Positions 8,703-17,802 of a DNA stretch of 64,000 nucleotides are shown here, piece after piece (position 1 is the first letter of the stretch; every line of letters begins with the position of its first letter). The notes under the pieces were generated by a model. That model saw only the letters and a list, made by a program, of their open reading frames with translations. It made no database searches and was not told the DNA's origin. This DNA comes from Gemmobacter lanyuensis (GTDB lineage: Bacteria > Pseudomonadota > Alphaproteobacteria > Rhodobacterales > Rhodobacteraceae), in contig NZ_BMYQ01000004.1 in assembly GCF_014652355.1 (NCBI RefSeq), positions 62,001-126,000 on the forward strand. The letters run 5' to 3'. The translations under genes were made by a program, and so were the position numbers.

Positions 8703-9527
8703 GTGGCCACCAGCTGGCGGTCGTCGCTTGAGGTCTATGATCTGGCGCGCGGCACGGTGCGGGTGGTCTTTCGCACCCCCCGCCTGATCGAGGCGCCGAA
8801 CTGGCACCCGTCCGGCGGATTTCTGGTGAATGGCGAGGGGCGGCTCTGGCACTTGCCGGAAGGCGCCGGGGCGTTGCAGCCCATCGACACCGGGCCGCTG
8901 ACCCGCTGCAACAATGACCACGGGTTTCTGCCCGATGGGCGCATCATCTTTTCCTGCCACGCGGCCGATCAGGGATCGGGCATCTATGTGCTGGAGCGTG
9001 ACGGCCCCCGCCTGATCCTGTCAGACCGGCCTAGCTGGTGGCATGCGGCGCGGGGCGATTGCATCGCCTATGCCTGCGCGCGCGGGGGGGACCGGGTGGT
9101 GCGGATCGCCGAGATAGACCTGAGGACCGGGCAGGAACGGGTGCTGACACCAGGCCGCGCGCATCATGACGGGCCGGATTATTCAGCCTGCGGCGATTTC
9201 CTCTGGTTCAACAGCGATGCGACGGGTCATGCCCAGATCTGGCGGATGCGGCGCGACGGGTCAGAGGCTGTGCAGGTCTTTGCCGATGACCGGGTGAACT
9301 GGTTCCCGCATCCGTCGCCCTGCGGCGCGCATGTGCTGTATCTGTCCTATCCACCGGGGACCGAAGGCCACCCGCGCGACCTGCCCGTGACGCTGTGCCT
9401 GATGACACCCGAAGGGAAAAACCGCCGCCAGATCCTTGACCTGTTCGGCGGGCAGGGCAGCATCAACGTCCCTTGCTGGGCGCCGGACGGATCGGCCTTT
9501 GCCTTTATGCGCTACGCCCGGACCTAG
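8703..9527 (+). CDS. TolB-like beta-propeller protein
   Basis: A 274-residue protein built of repeats of the TolB/WD40-like PD40 type: PNWHPSGGFLVN, DHGFLPDGRIIFSC, DYSACGDFLWFNSD...QIWRMRRDGS, WFPHPSPCGAHVLYLS and VPCWAPDGSAFAFM mark about six blades. The family binds proteins or sugars; no catalytic residue set is visible and there is no signal peptide, so it should be cytoplasmic. It starts with GTG one base after the stop of the preceding unknown gene, with AAGGAGG as ribosome site inside that gene's end. It overlaps the convergent small gene downstream by four bases. Confidence 0.75.
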   Translation: MATSWRSSLEVYDLARGTVRVVFRTPRLIEAPNWHPSGGFLVNGEGRLWHLPEGAGALQPIDTGPLTRCNNDHGFLPDGRIIFSCHAADQGSGIYVLERDGPRLILSDRPSWWHAARGDCIAYACARGGDRVVRIAEIDLRTGQERVLTPGRAHHDGPDYSACGDFLWFNSDATGHAQIWRMRRDGSEAVQVFADDRVNWFPHPSPCGAHVLYLSYPPGTEGHPRDLPVTLCLMTPEGKNRRQILDLFGGQGSINVPCWAPDGSAFAFMRYART

Positions 9528-9751
9528 TGCTGGCTCGGCAGCGGGTTCACATGGATCAGCCGCCGCAACAGGCCGCTGATCAGCGTGCGGCGCGCGGGCT
9601 TGGTGACGGCGTATTTTTCGGCGATGGCACGGGCGCGGGCCTCTTCCCGCAGCCGAAGTTCATGCCAGATGCCGGTCTGGCAGCCCTGAATGTCCGGCAG
9701 GCCCGTGGCCGATTTGCGTCCGGCGGTCTTGGGGCGGGCGGAGGCAGTCAT
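9524..9751 (-). CDS. Small hypothetical protein
   Basis: A 75-residue basic protein of unknown function. A good ribosome site (CAGGAG, nine bases ahead) supports the ATG at 9751 rather than the longer in-frame start at 9823. The first 20 residues are Lys/Arg/Ser/Ala-rich; the middle is a charged helix (HELRLREEARARAIAEKYAV), and the end is an Arg/Leu-rich segment. Its 3' end overlaps the convergent beta-propeller gene by four bases. It could be a small nucleic-acid- or protein-binding factor, but nothing proves this. Confidence 0.5.
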   Translation of the reverse strand: MTASARPKTAGRKSATGLPDIQGCQTGIWHELRLREEARARAIAEKYAVTKPARRTLISGLLRRLIHVNPLPSQH

Positions 9752-9891
9752 CGGCGCGAACTCCTGACAAACGGTGGTATGAATTCGGATCTTGCAGTCC
9801 AAAAAACGTAGCACGCGGTTCAAACGGGTTCGTGATGTCAGGAGTCGGGGTTTGAATATCCGAAGGGATGGAGGCGCCTATCCCGGCGCAA

Positions 9892-10269
9892 TCAGGCGGG
9901 CATGCCGGGCCGTGGAATACGCTGCGGTAGCGGCTCGCCCCAGACCGAAACGTGAACCTCGGGCGGTCCGTCACCGGCCAGATGTTCGGGCGTCAGGCTG
10001 ACGATTCGCAGCCGCAGCGGGCTGGGCGTCGCAAGCCAAGGCTGCAAAAGCCGTTCTGCATGGGGGCCAAGATGGCCAAGCGCCAGGTGCCGCTGCCGGG
10101 GCAGCAGGCCCAGAAACATCTTCTCCACCACAGCAAAGAGCGCGAGCCGCCCGTCTTCTTGCGGATGGATCAACACCGGATCGTTGAGGCACAGACCACT
10201 GCGCCGCACATCCAGCCGCAATCCGTGGACGCGTGTCTTGTGCAGAATGGGGCGAAAGCTGTGGGTCAT
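9892..10269 (-). CDS. Hypothetical protein, possibly HIRAN-like
   Basis: A 125-residue protein of unknown function. The segment from residue 10 to 60 (TRVHGLRLDVR, then LNDPVLIHPQEDGRLALFAV and FLGLLPRQ) has the look of a HIRAN DNA-binding fold, in which a small beta barrel recognises DNA ends, but the match is by eye only. GGAAAGG lies upstream of the ATG at 10269, which decides this start over the longer frame. It is divergent from clpB and probably not part of the heat shock unit. Confidence 0.5.
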   Translation of the reverse strand: MTHSFRPILHKTRVHGLRLDVRRSGLCLNDPVLIHPQEDGRLALFAVVEKMFLGLLPRQRHLALGHLGPHAERLLQPWLATPSPLRLRIVSLTPEHLAGDGPPEVHVSVWGEPLPQRIPRPGMPA

Positions 10270-10480
10270 GCGTGCCTTTCCAGATGAAGGGAAAAGCCCG
10301 GATCGGGCTGCGCGCGAGGATCGGCCCCCCGGGCGACGGTGACAAGCGTCAGGGGCGCACCGCCGCATCGGGCCGCGGCTTTCTGCTGGAATGAACCTCC
10401 GCCATCGGCAAGGAAAGGACCGTCCGGCCCCGCGGGCGGAAACCCGCGCGAAAATCTTTGCGCCGGATCAAGGAAGGGTT

Positions 10481-10509
10481 CTTGCGGCCGCTTCAGACTG
10501 CCCCCATGT
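10481..10509 (+). promoter_or_regulatory. Heat-shock (sigma-32/RpoH) promoter of clpB
   Basis: CTTGCGG (10481-10487) and CCCCATGT (10502-10509) are separated by 14 bases, matching the RpoH consensus CTTGAAA-N11-16-CCCCATNT at all key positions. Predicted transcript start is near 10516, giving a leader of about 65 bases to the clpB ATG. The rest of the 312-base gap 10270-10581 holds no gene that I can support. Confidence 0.8.
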
Positions 10510-10581
10510 CATGCCCAAGGCCGACAGCGCCGTGCCTTTCGGGGGCGGCGCGCAGCGGTGCTTTGATAAGGAGAGATGCCG

Positions 10582-13197
10582 ATGAATTTGGAGAAATTCA
10601 CGGAACGGTCGCGCGGTTTCCTTCAGGCCGCCCAGACGATCGCCATGCGGGAAAGCCACCAGCGTGTGCTGCCCGACCACCTTCTGAAGGCCCTCATGGA
10701 TGATGATCAGGGGCTGGCCTCGAACCTGATCCGCCGCGCGGGCGGGTCGCCCGAACGGGTGATGGAGGCCGCGAACGCGTTGATCGCCAAGCAGCCCAAG
10801 GTTTCGGGCGGCGAAGGGCAGACCTATATCGACCCCAGCCTCGTGCGCGTGCTGGATGAGGCTGAAACCGTCGCCAAGAAGGCGGGGGACAGCTTTGTTC
10901 CGGTGGAACGCCTGCTGACGGCGCTGGCGCTGGTCAATACCCGGGCGCGCGATGCGCTGACGGCGGGCGCGGTCACGGCGCAATCGCTCAACGCTGCGAT
11001 CAACGATATCCGCAAGGGCCGCACGGCAGATAGCGCCTCGGCCGAAGATACGATGGAGGCGTTGAAGAAATACGCCCGCGACCTGACCGAGGCCGCAGCC
11101 GAGGGCAAGATCGACCCGATCATCGGCCGGGATGAGGAAATCCGCCGCGCCATGCAGGTGCTGTCGCGCCGCACCAAGAACAACCCGGTGCTGATCGGCG
11201 AACCCGGCGTCGGGAAAACCGCGATTGCTGAAGGCCTTGCGCTGCGCATCGTCAATGGTGATGTGCCCGAAAGCCTGCGCAACAAGAAGCTGATGGCGCT
11301 GGATATGGGCGCGCTGATCGCCGGGGCGAAATACCGCGGCGAATTCGAGGAACGTCTGAAGGCCATTCTCAAAGAGATCGAGAATGCCGCGGGCGAGATC
11401 ATCCTGTTCATCGATGAAATGCACACGCTGGTCGGCGCGGGCAAATCTGATGGTGCGATGGATGCCGCGAACCTGATCAAACCGGCGCTGGCGCGCGGTG
11501 AACTGCATTGCGTCGGGGCAACCACGCTGGATGAATACCGCAAATATGTGGAAAAGGACGCGGCCTTGGCCCGTCGTTTCCAGCCGGTGATGGTGTCCGA
11601 GCCGACGGTGGAAGACACGATCAGCATCCTGCGCGGGATTAAGGAAAAGTATGAACTGCACCACGGCGTGCGGATCAGCGACTCGGCCCTTGTTGCGGCG
11701 GCAACGCTGTCGCACCGCTACATCACCGACCGTTTCCTGCCCGACAAGGCCATCGACCTCGTGGATGAAGCGGCAAGCCGCCTGCGCATGGAAGTTGACA
11801 GCAAGCCAGAAGAGCTTGACGCGCTGGATCGTCAGATCCTGCAGCTGCAGATCGAGGCCGAGGCCCTGAAGAAAGAGGATGATGCCGCCAGCAAAGACCG
11901 GCTGGAGAAGCTGGAAAAGGAACTGGCCGACCTGCAACAGAACTCGGCCGAGCTGACCGCGAAATGGCAGGCCGAACGTGACAAGCTGGAGGCCAGCCGC
12001 GACCTGAAGGAACAGCTCGACCGCGCCCGCGCCGAACTGGAACAGGCCAAGCGCGAAGGCGACTTCGCCAAGGCCGGTGAGCTGCAATATGGCCGCATCC
12101 CGGGGTTGGAAAAGCAGCTGGCCGAGGCCGAGGCCCGTGAGGGCGAGGCGCTGGTCGCCGAAGCCGTGCGTCCCGAACAGATCGCCGAGGTGGTGGAACG
12201 CTGGACCGGCATCCCCACCACGAAGATGCTGGAGGGCGAGCGCGAGAAACTGCTGCGGATGGAGGAAGAGCTGGGCCAGCGCGTCATCGGCCAGCGGCAA
12301 GCGCTGCAGGCTGTGGCCAATGCCGTTCGCCGGGCCCGCGCAGGGCTGAATGATGAAAACCGCCCGCTCGGGTCGTTCCTGTTCCTCGGGCCGACCGGGG
12401 TCGGCAAGACCGAACTGACCAAGGCCGTCGCCGAATATCTCTTCGACGATGAAACCGCCATGGTCCGCATCGACATGAGCGAATTCATGGAGAAGCATTC
12501 GGTCGCGCGGCTGATCGGCGCCCCTCCGGGTTATGTCGGCTATGATGAGGGCGGTGTGCTGACCGAAGCGGTCCGCCGGCGTCCCTATCAGGTTGTCCTC
12601 TTCGACGAGGTGGAGAAAGCCCATCCCGACGTTTTCAACGTGCTGTTGCAGGTGCTGGATGACGGCATCCTCACCGATGGTCAGGGCCGGACGGTCGACT
12701 TCAAGCAGACGCTGATCGTGCTGACCTCGAACCTTGGGGCGCGGGCGTTGAGCGAGCTGCCCGAAGGCGCCGACAGCAGCGCTGCGCGTCGCGAAGTGGA
12801 AGAGGCCGTGCGGGCGCACTTCCGCCCCGAATTCCTCAACCGTCTGGATGAGCAGATCATCTTTGACCGCCTTAACCGCGCCGATATGGGCGGGATCGTC
12901 GAAATCCAGCTGAAACGGCTGGAGAAACGCCTGGCCGCGCGCAAGATCACGCTGGCGCTGGATGAAGGCGCCAAGGCTTGGCTTGCGGATGAAGGCTATG
13001 ATCCGGTGTTCGGCGCACGTCCGCTGAAACGCGTGATCCAGCGCCACCTGCAGGACCCGCTGGCCGAGATGATCCTGGGCGGCGATGTGCTGGACGGCAC
13101 GACCGTCGCCATCACGGCGGGCCCCGAGGGGCTGATCCTTGGCGACCGGGTCATCGCCTCGCACCGCGGCAAACCTGCCGAGGCGCGCGTTCACTGA
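10582..13197 (+). CDS. clpB: ATP-dependent disaggregase ClpB
   Basis: An 871-residue hexameric AAA+ chaperone that, with DnaK, extracts polypeptides from aggregates in the cytoplasm. In order: N-terminal Clp-N repeats (1-150), first nucleotide-binding domain with Walker A GEPGVGKT near residue 207, a middle coiled coil of about 120 residues rich in Glu/Lys/Leu (about 400-530), second Walker A GPTGVGKT near 603, and the C-terminal domain. Length is typical. Of two in-frame ATGs (10576 and 10582) the second is better spaced from the AAGGAGAG ribosome site and gives the usual [12 protein letters not shown] start. Regulated by the sigma-32-type promoter upstream. Confidence 0.97.
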   Translation: MNLEKFTERSRGFLQAAQTIAMRESHQRVLPDHLLKALMDDDQGLASNLIRRAGGSPERVMEAANALIAKQPKVSGGEGQTYIDPSLVRVLDEAETVAKKAGDSFVPVERLLTALALVNTRARDALTAGAVTAQSLNAAINDIRKGRTADSASAEDTMEALKKYARDLTEAAAEGKIDPIIGRDEEIRRAMQVLSRRTKNNPVLIGEPGVGKTAIAEGLALRIVNGDVPESLRNKKLMALDMGALIAGAKYRGEFEERLKAILKEIENAAGEIILFIDEMHTLVGAGKSDGAMDAANLIKPALARGELHCVGATTLDEYRKYVEKDAALARRFQPVMVSEPTVEDTISILRGIKEKYELHHGVRISDSALVAAATLSHRYITDRFLPDKAIDLVDEAASRLRMEVDSKPEELDALDRQILQLQIEAEALKKEDDAASKDRLEKLEKELADLQQNSAELTAKWQAERDKLEASRDLKEQLDRARAELEQAKREGDFAKAGELQYGRIPGLEKQLAEAEAREGEALVAEAVRPEQIAEVVERWTGIPTTKMLEGEREKLLRMEEELGQRVIGQRQALQAVANAVRRARAGLNDENRPLGSFLFLGPTGVGKTELTKAVAEYLFDDETAMVRIDMSEFMEKHSVARLIGAPPGYVGYDEGGVLTEAVRRRPYQVVLFDEVEKAHPDVFNVLLQVLDDGILTDGQGRTVDFKQTLIVLTSNLGARALSELPEGADSSAARREVEEAVRAHFRPEFLNRLDEQIIFDRLNRADMGGIVEIQLKRLEKRLAARKITLALDEGAKAWLADEGYDPVFGARPLKRVIQRHLQDPLAEMILGGDVLDGTTVAITAGPEGLILGDRVIASHRGKPAEARVH

Positions 13198-13202
13198 GAC
13201 GG

Positions 13203-13233
13203 AAAAGGGGGCCGGAAGCGGCCCCCTTTTTTC
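13203..13233 (+). terminator. Intrinsic terminator of clpB
   Basis: AAAAGGGGGCCG pairs with CGGCCCCCTTTT around GAAG, followed by more T, six bases after the clpB stop codon. Confidence 0.9.
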
Positions 13234-13315
13234 AAGGCGCGACCCGGTCAGCGCATGCACAGACCCGGCCGGTCAAGGTCGCGCCCGCCCCTATGATCAG
13301 CGTGCGCGCGAGGGC

Positions 13316-13936
13316 TCAGCCAAGCGGGGCGAGCAAGGCCTGCAGGCCCGCCGCAGCGTCCTCGGTCTTCCAGATCTCCTCCCCCACACCAAAGAAATCG
13401 GTATAGGGGCCGAGCTTTTCGACCAGCGCAGTGGTCAGGGCGCCTTCGGCCACGATCGGGATCTCGATCATCTCGGACCACCACTGGAACAGGTCCAGTT
13501 CGGCCCGCGACCCGTCACCAAGCGGGGTTTCGCCCACCGGGCCGAACGCGGCGTAATCGGCCCCGGCTTCGGCGGCAGCCATGCCCTCATGTCGCGTCGT
13601 CCCGCAGAAGGCGCCGATAATGGCATCCTCACCCAGATCCTTGCGGAGCTTGCGGATATTGCGGGCGCCATCGGTCAGGTGGACGCCGTCCAGCCCGAGA
13701 CGCTCGACCAGTAGGGCGTGCTGCTCAATCACCAGCGCCACATCCCGGGCATGGGCCACCTCGCGCAGCGCATCGGCCGCGCGGGCAACGTTGTCCTCGT
13801 CTCGGCTGGCAAGGGCAAGACGCACACAGGCAACCTCGACCGCGTCCAGGACACCTGCCAGACGTGCCGGGAAGACCTCAAGGTCAAATGCCGGAGGGGT
13901 GACAAGGTAGATCTGAGGGCGTTCTGCTTCGGACAT
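13316..13936 (-). CDS. Thiamine phosphate synthase family protein (ThiE-like)
   Basis: A 206-residue TIM-barrel protein of the ThiE/TenI family. ThiE joins hydroxymethylpyrimidine diphosphate and thiazole phosphate to make thiamine phosphate. Seen are the family strand GLDGVHLTDGARNIRKLRK near residues 80-98, HEGMAAAEAGADYAAFGPV near 116-134 and PIVAEGAL near 160. However, the classical ThiE Q-x-R-x-K entry motif is replaced by VRLALASRDED, and the GPVFPTxTK loop is GPVGETPLGD, so the diphosphate-binding residues are altered. It may therefore be a ThiE paralogue with another role. No other thiamine genes and no TPP riboswitch are nearby. Confidence 0.75.
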   Translation of the reverse strand: MSEAERPQIYLVTPPAFDLEVFPARLAGVLDAVEVACVRLALASRDEDNVARAADALREVAHARDVALVIEQHALLVERLGLDGVHLTDGARNIRKLRKDLGEDAIIGAFCGTTRHEGMAAAEAGADYAAFGPVGETPLGDGSRAELDLFQWWSEMIEIPIVAEGALTTALVEKLGPYTDFFGVGEEIWKTEDAAAGLQALLAPLG

Positions 13937-14012
13937 GGTTGAAATCCAGCTGAGGTTTGGGGCGCTTTAGCGGTTTTCCTCGGCCTTGGCTACCACGCAG
14001 ACAAGAAACAGA

Positions 14013-14079
14013 AAGGGGCTATCCGCCCCCTCTGGACCTGCGGCCCATTCACCCCCGAGGATATTTGGACAACGGGAAG
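14013..14079 (+). repeat. Dispersed composite repeat, long form (copy a)
   Basis: A short GC hairpin (GGGGC-tatcc-GCCCC), a linker CTCTGGACCTGCGGCCCATTC, then the core ACCCCCGAGGATATTTG followed by GACAACGGGAAG. The same long form, with few differences, recurs inverted at 21808-21874. With copy b it forms an inverted pair 142 bases apart. It lies in the 418-base gap 13937-14354 between the divergent thiE-like gene and trmJ; apart from the repeats I see no gene there. Confidence 0.85.
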
Positions 14080-14221
14080 GACATAAGTGCGAGGTCAGCC
14101 CCTGCCGGGAGATCAGATCAAGCCGACAGGGGCCTTCCCGTTGACGGTCATCGGCGTCCCCGCCTGTACCGTCTCATCAGACTGACTGAAATGGGTTAAG
14201 CAAGTATGAACACTCCTCCAG

Positions 14222-14270
14222 TTCCCGTTGTCCAAATATCCTCGGGGGTGCGGGGGCAGACAGCCCCCGC
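14222..14270 (-). repeat. Dispersed composite repeat, short form (copy b)
   Basis: Read on the minus strand: hairpin GGGGGC-tgtct-GCCCCC, then core ACCCCCGAGGATATTTG followed by GACAACGGGAA. The short form recurs at 21711-21761. Its core is an exact inverted copy of copy a, including the G that differs from the other locus. A stray fragment TTCCCGTTG at 14135-14143 matches the end of the core and may be a decayed third copy. Confidence 0.85.
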
Positions 14271-14354
14271 TGCTTCTCTGCCATCCCGCGCCTGCCCTTG
14301 TTTCCTTGTGGTGTCCGGCGTATCAGGCCCGGCGTGCTGAAAGGGACAAAGCCC

Positions 14355-15101
14355 ATGATCGACCCTGCCATCATCCTTGTCCGCCCCCAGATGGGCGAAA
14401 ACATCGGCGCGGCGGCGCGGGCGATGCTGAACTTCGGTCTGACGCGGATGCGGGTTGTGGGGCCGCGCGATGGTTGGCCCAACCCCAAGGCGGTGGCCAT
14501 GGCCAGCGGTGCCGGGCGGGTCCTCGATCAGGCGGGGCTTTTTGCCGATGTGCCCGCCGCGATTGCGGATTGTGATTTCGTCTTTGCCACCACCGCGCGG
14601 GGGCGTGAGCTGACCAAACCCGTGATGACTCCGGAACGGGCGATGGAATATGCCCGCGCGCTCTCGGCCGAGGGCAAGCGGGTCGGCATTCTCTTTGGTC
14701 CGGAACGCGCGGGGTTGGAAAATGAGGATGTCGTTCTGGCCAATGCCATCATCACTGTTCCGGTGAACCCGGAGTTTCCCTCGCTCAACCTCGGGCAATG
14801 CGTGCTGCTGATGGGCTATGAATGGGGCCGTAAGAAGCAGGAGGTCGCGCCCGAGGTGATGAACTTCGCGCGCACCGAATACGCGCAGGCGCATGAGATC
14901 GAGGCGCTGGCCCGGCATTTCGAAGAGCGGCTGGAGCTTGCGGGTTTTTTCTTCCCGCCGGCCAAAGCCCCGGGGATGAAGGTCTCGCTTCGCAACATGT
15001 GGTCGCGTTTGCCGCTGACCACGGCTGAGGTGCGGACTTTCCACGGCATGCTGCGCCAGATCGCCTTCAAGCTGGGCGAGGGCGGGCAGAAGAAACCCTG
15101 A
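14355..15101 (+). CDS. trmJ: tRNA (cytidine/uridine-2'-O-)-methyltransferase TrmJ
   Basis: A 248-residue SPOUT methyltransferase that 2'-O-methylates position 32 of several tRNAs using S-adenosylmethionine. The three SpoU motifs are present: NIGAAARAMLNFG (motif 1, residues 16-28), ILFGPERAGLENEDV (motif 2, near 115) and VPVNPEFPSLNLGQCVLLMGYE (motif 3, near 135-156), which form the knotted cofactor site. The C-terminal 80 residues are helical as in TrmJ rather than short TrmL, supporting this assignment. The ATG at 14355 is preferred because the protein then begins at the first strand (MIDPAIILVRPQMGEN). Confidence 0.88.
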   Translation: MIDPAIILVRPQMGENIGAAARAMLNFGLTRMRVVGPRDGWPNPKAVAMASGAGRVLDQAGLFADVPAAIADCDFVFATTARGRELTKPVMTPERAMEYARALSAEGKRVGILFGPERAGLENEDVVLANAIITVPVNPEFPSLNLGQCVLLMGYEWGRKKQEVAPEVMNFARTEYAQAHEIEALARHFEERLELAGFFFPPAKAPGMKVSLRNMWSRLPLTTAEVRTFHGMLRQIAFKLGEGGQKKP

Positions 15102-15176
15102 GCGCGCAACTTCCCGCGCGCCCTTGAACCCCGGCAGGGTGAGGCCTAGTCTCCGCCGCAAGGAATGGAGACGCCG

Positions 15177-16331
15177 ATGGCACAGAAACGCAGCATCTTT
15201 GAAGAAGTCGGGGCCGATACCCGGCCTGTCCCCCCCGCGACGCCGGGGCTGATCGACCGTGGCCAAGGTGGCGCGCGCGGCGCGATCCGGATGTGGCTTG
15301 TGCTGATCTTCGTTCTGGTGGCGAGCATGATTGTCGTCGGCGGGCTGACCCGACTGACCGACAGTGGCCTGTCGATCACTGAATGGAAGCCGGTCACGGG
15401 TGCGCTGCCGCCGATGACCGATGCCGCCTGGTCCGAGGAATTCGCCAAATATCAGGCCAGCCCCGAATATCAGCTGCAGAACAAGGGGATGGAGCTTGCG
15501 GCCTTCAAATCCATCTTCTGGTGGGAATGGGGGCATCGTCAGCTGGGCCGGGTGATCGGTCTGGTCTGGGCGCTGGGCTTTGTGGGCTTTCTGGCCGCGC
15601 GCAAGATCCCGGCCGGGTGGACGGGGCGTCTTTTGGGCCTTGGGGCGCTGGGCGGGCTTCAGGGCGCCATCGGCTGGTGGATGGTGTCTTCGGGTTTGAA
15701 GGGCGAGATGGTCGATGTGGCCTCGTATCGGCTTGCCACGCATCTGGGGATCGCCTTTGTCATTCTGGGATTGACGGCCTGGTATGTCCTTCTTCTGGGG
15801 CGTTCCGAGGCCGAGCTGTTGCAGGCCCGCCGCGCGCGGGAGGGCAAGCTTTTCAGCCTCTCGACCGGTCTCATGCATTTTGCCTTCCTGCAGATCCTGC
15901 TGGGGGCGCTGGTGGCGGGGATTGACGCGGGCCGCGCCTTCCCGACCTGGCCCGACATGAACGGCCAGTTCTTCCCGGCGGATGCCTTCTATGTGCCGGG
16001 GCGTCCGCTTTGGGCGGCCTTCTTCGAAAATCCGGGCCTGGTGCAGTTCATGCACCGCATGGCGGGCTACCTGCTGGTGGCCTTTGGCGTCGTGGTCTAT
16101 CTGCGCGGCCGCAAATCCGCCCATGGCGCCACGCGCACGGCCTTTCTGGCGATCCTCTGCATGCTGATCCTGCAGATGGTGCTGGGCATCGTCACCGCGC
16201 TGACCGCCGCACATTTGCATGTGGCGATCACCCATCAGCTGGGCGCCATCCTTCTGTGGGTGCTGATCCTGCGGGCCCGCTATCTGTCGCAATACCCGGT
16301 TGCCGGGTCGATCCGTGAAGGGACGCAGTAA
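15177..16331 (+). CDS. ctaA: Heme A synthase (COX15/CtaA type)
   Basis: A 384-residue integral membrane enzyme that oxidises the C8 methyl of heme O to the formyl group of heme A, needed for aa3-type cytochrome oxidase. About eight membrane helices can be traced, with the four heme-ligand histidine regions WEWGHRQLGR, YRLATHLGI, QFMHRMAGY and HLHVAITHQLGA. Length fits the type-2 enzymes of alphaproteobacteria and mitochondria. The second ATG (15177) is chosen because GGAG lies seven bases ahead of it; an ATG at 15165 would add four residues. It is followed after one base by the carboxypeptidase gene. Confidence 0.93.
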   Translation: MAQKRSIFEEVGADTRPVPPATPGLIDRGQGGARGAIRMWLVLIFVLVASMIVVGGLTRLTDSGLSITEWKPVTGALPPMTDAAWSEEFAKYQASPEYQLQNKGMELAAFKSIFWWEWGHRQLGRVIGLVWALGFVGFLAARKIPAGWTGRLLGLGALGGLQGAIGWWMVSSGLKGEMVDVASYRLATHLGIAFVILGLTAWYVLLLGRSEAELLQARRAREGKLFSLSTGLMHFAFLQILLGALVAGIDAGRAFPTWPDMNGQFFPADAFYVPGRPLWAAFFENPGLVQFMHRMAGYLLVAFGVVVYLRGRKSAHGATRTAFLAILCMLILQMVLGIVTALTAAHLHVAITHQLGAILLWVLILRARYLSQYPVAGSIREGTQ

Positions 16332-16332
16332 C

Positions 16333-17802
16333 ATGACCGCATTCGATGAGCTGATGGCCTTCCAGCGCGAAACCGAGGCGCTGGCGCAGATCGCGGGCCG
16401 GTTGGGCTGGGATCAGGAAACCATGATGCCCCGCGGCGCCGCCGATCAGCGTGGCGAGGAAATGTCAGCCATCGAGGGCGTCCTGCACGCCCGCCGCACT
16501 GATCCGCGCGTGGCCGAATGGTTGGCCACCGCCGAGCCGCAGGATGACGAAGACCGCGCGCAACTGCGCCAGATCCGCCGCGCGCATCAGCGGGCGACGA
16601 AGATCCCGGCCGAGCTGGCGCAAAAGCTGGCCCGCGTCACCTCGACCGCGCAGGGCATCTGGGCCGAGGCCCGGGCCGCCGACCGGGTTGAGGATTTCCT
16701 GCCCACCTTGGCCGAGGTCATCGCCCTGAAGCGCGAAGAGGCAGCGGCCCTTGCGGCGGGCGGCAATCTTTATGATGCGCTCATGGATGATTACGAACCG
16801 GGCGCCACGGCAGAGACGATCGGCGCCATGTTCGACCGCATGCGCCCGCGTCTGGTGCGTCTGCGCGCCGCCGTGCTGGAGGCCGCGCCGCCCCCGAAGC
16901 TGGACCACCATTTCGGTGAAAACGCCCAGCTGCGCTTTGCGCGCGATCTGGCGGCGACCTTCGGCTATGATTTCACCCGCGGGCGGCTGGATCTGGCGGT
17001 GCATCCCTTCAGCTCGGGGTCGGGGAATGATGTCCGCATCACCACCCGCGTGGTCGAGAAAGACCCCTTCAACTGCTTCTATTCAACCATCCACGAAGTC
17101 GGCCATGCCTGCTATGAACTGGGGATTGATCAGGATTACCTGCTGACGCCCTTGGGCAACGGCGTGTCTATGGGTGTCCATGAAAGCCAGAGCCGGATCT
17201 ATGAAAACCAGCTGGGTCGCAGCCCCGCCTTCACCGGCTGGATGTTCCGCCAGATGCTGGATCGCTTCGGCGATTTCGGCGTCGCCGGCCCCGAGGATTT
17301 CGCCCGCATCGTCAACCGAGTGCAGCCCGGTTTCATCCGGACCGAGGCCGATGAGGTGCATTACAACCTCCATGTGATGATGCGCTTCGATCTGGAACGC
17401 GCGTTGATCCGCGGGGATCTGCAGGTGCGTGATCTTGAGGCCGCTTGGAACGACCGCTTCCTTGCCGATTTCGGCGTGGCGGTGGACCGTCCTTCCAACG
17501 GCATGCTGCAGGATGTGCATTGGTCCTGCGGGCTGTTCGGCTATTTCCCCACTTACACGTTGGGGAATGTCTATGCGGGCTGCCTGCATCATACCCTGCG
17601 CGAGGCGATCACCGATCTGGATGATCATCTGTCGCGCGGCGATCTGGCCCCGGCGACGGGTTGGCTGCGCGAACATGTGCAGCGCCATGGCGGGCTTTAC
17701 CTGCCGCGCGACACGATCACCCGCGCCTGTGGCTTCACGCCCAGCGAGGGGCCGCTGCTTGACTATCTCGACGCCAAATTCGGCGCGCTTTACGGGCTGT
17801 AA
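16333..17802 (+). CDS. M32 family metallocarboxypeptidase (carboxypeptidase Taq type)
   Basis: A 489-residue cytoplasmic zinc carboxypeptidase that removes C-terminal amino acids. The zinc-binding HEVGH motif is at about residue 254 (STIHEVGHACYE), with the third ligand in the following HESQSRIYEN helix near residue 280, as in the family. The protein is largely helical and of normal length. It starts one base after the ctaA stop and is followed immediately by the MFS gene, so the three could be one transcription unit, although their functions are unrelated. Confidence 0.92.
   Translation: MTAFDELMAFQRETEALAQIAGRLGWDQETMMPRGAADQRGEEMSAIEGVLHARRTDPRVAEWLATAEPQDDEDRAQLRQIRRAHQRATKIPAELAQKLARVTSTAQGIWAEARAADRVEDFLPTLAEVIALKREEAAALAAGGNLYDALMDDYEPGATAETIGAMFDRMRPRLVRLRAAVLEAAPPPKLDHHFGENAQLRFARDLAATFGYDFTRGRLDLAVHPFSSGSGNDVRITTRVVEKDPFNCFYSTIHEVGHACYELGIDQDYLLTPLGNGVSMGVHESQSRIYENQLGRSPAFTGWMFRQMLDRFGDFGVAGPEDFARIVNRVQPGFIRTEADEVHYNLHVMMRFDLERALIRGDLQVRDLEAAWNDRFLADFGVAVDRPSNGMLQDVHWSCGLFGYFPTYTLGNVYAGCLHHTLREAITDLDDHLSRGDLAPATGWLREHVQRHGGLYLPRDTITRACGFTPSEGPLLDYLDAKFGALYGL

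Noticed and set aside
10468-13260. A 930-codon open frame opposite clpB
   Set aside because: It is the complement of a clear clpB gene; GC-rich third positions create long antisense frames. Its composition shows no domain.
14196-16334. A 712-codon minus-strand frame across trmJ and ctaA
   Set aside because: It spans two well-supported plus-strand genes and has no recognisable protein features.
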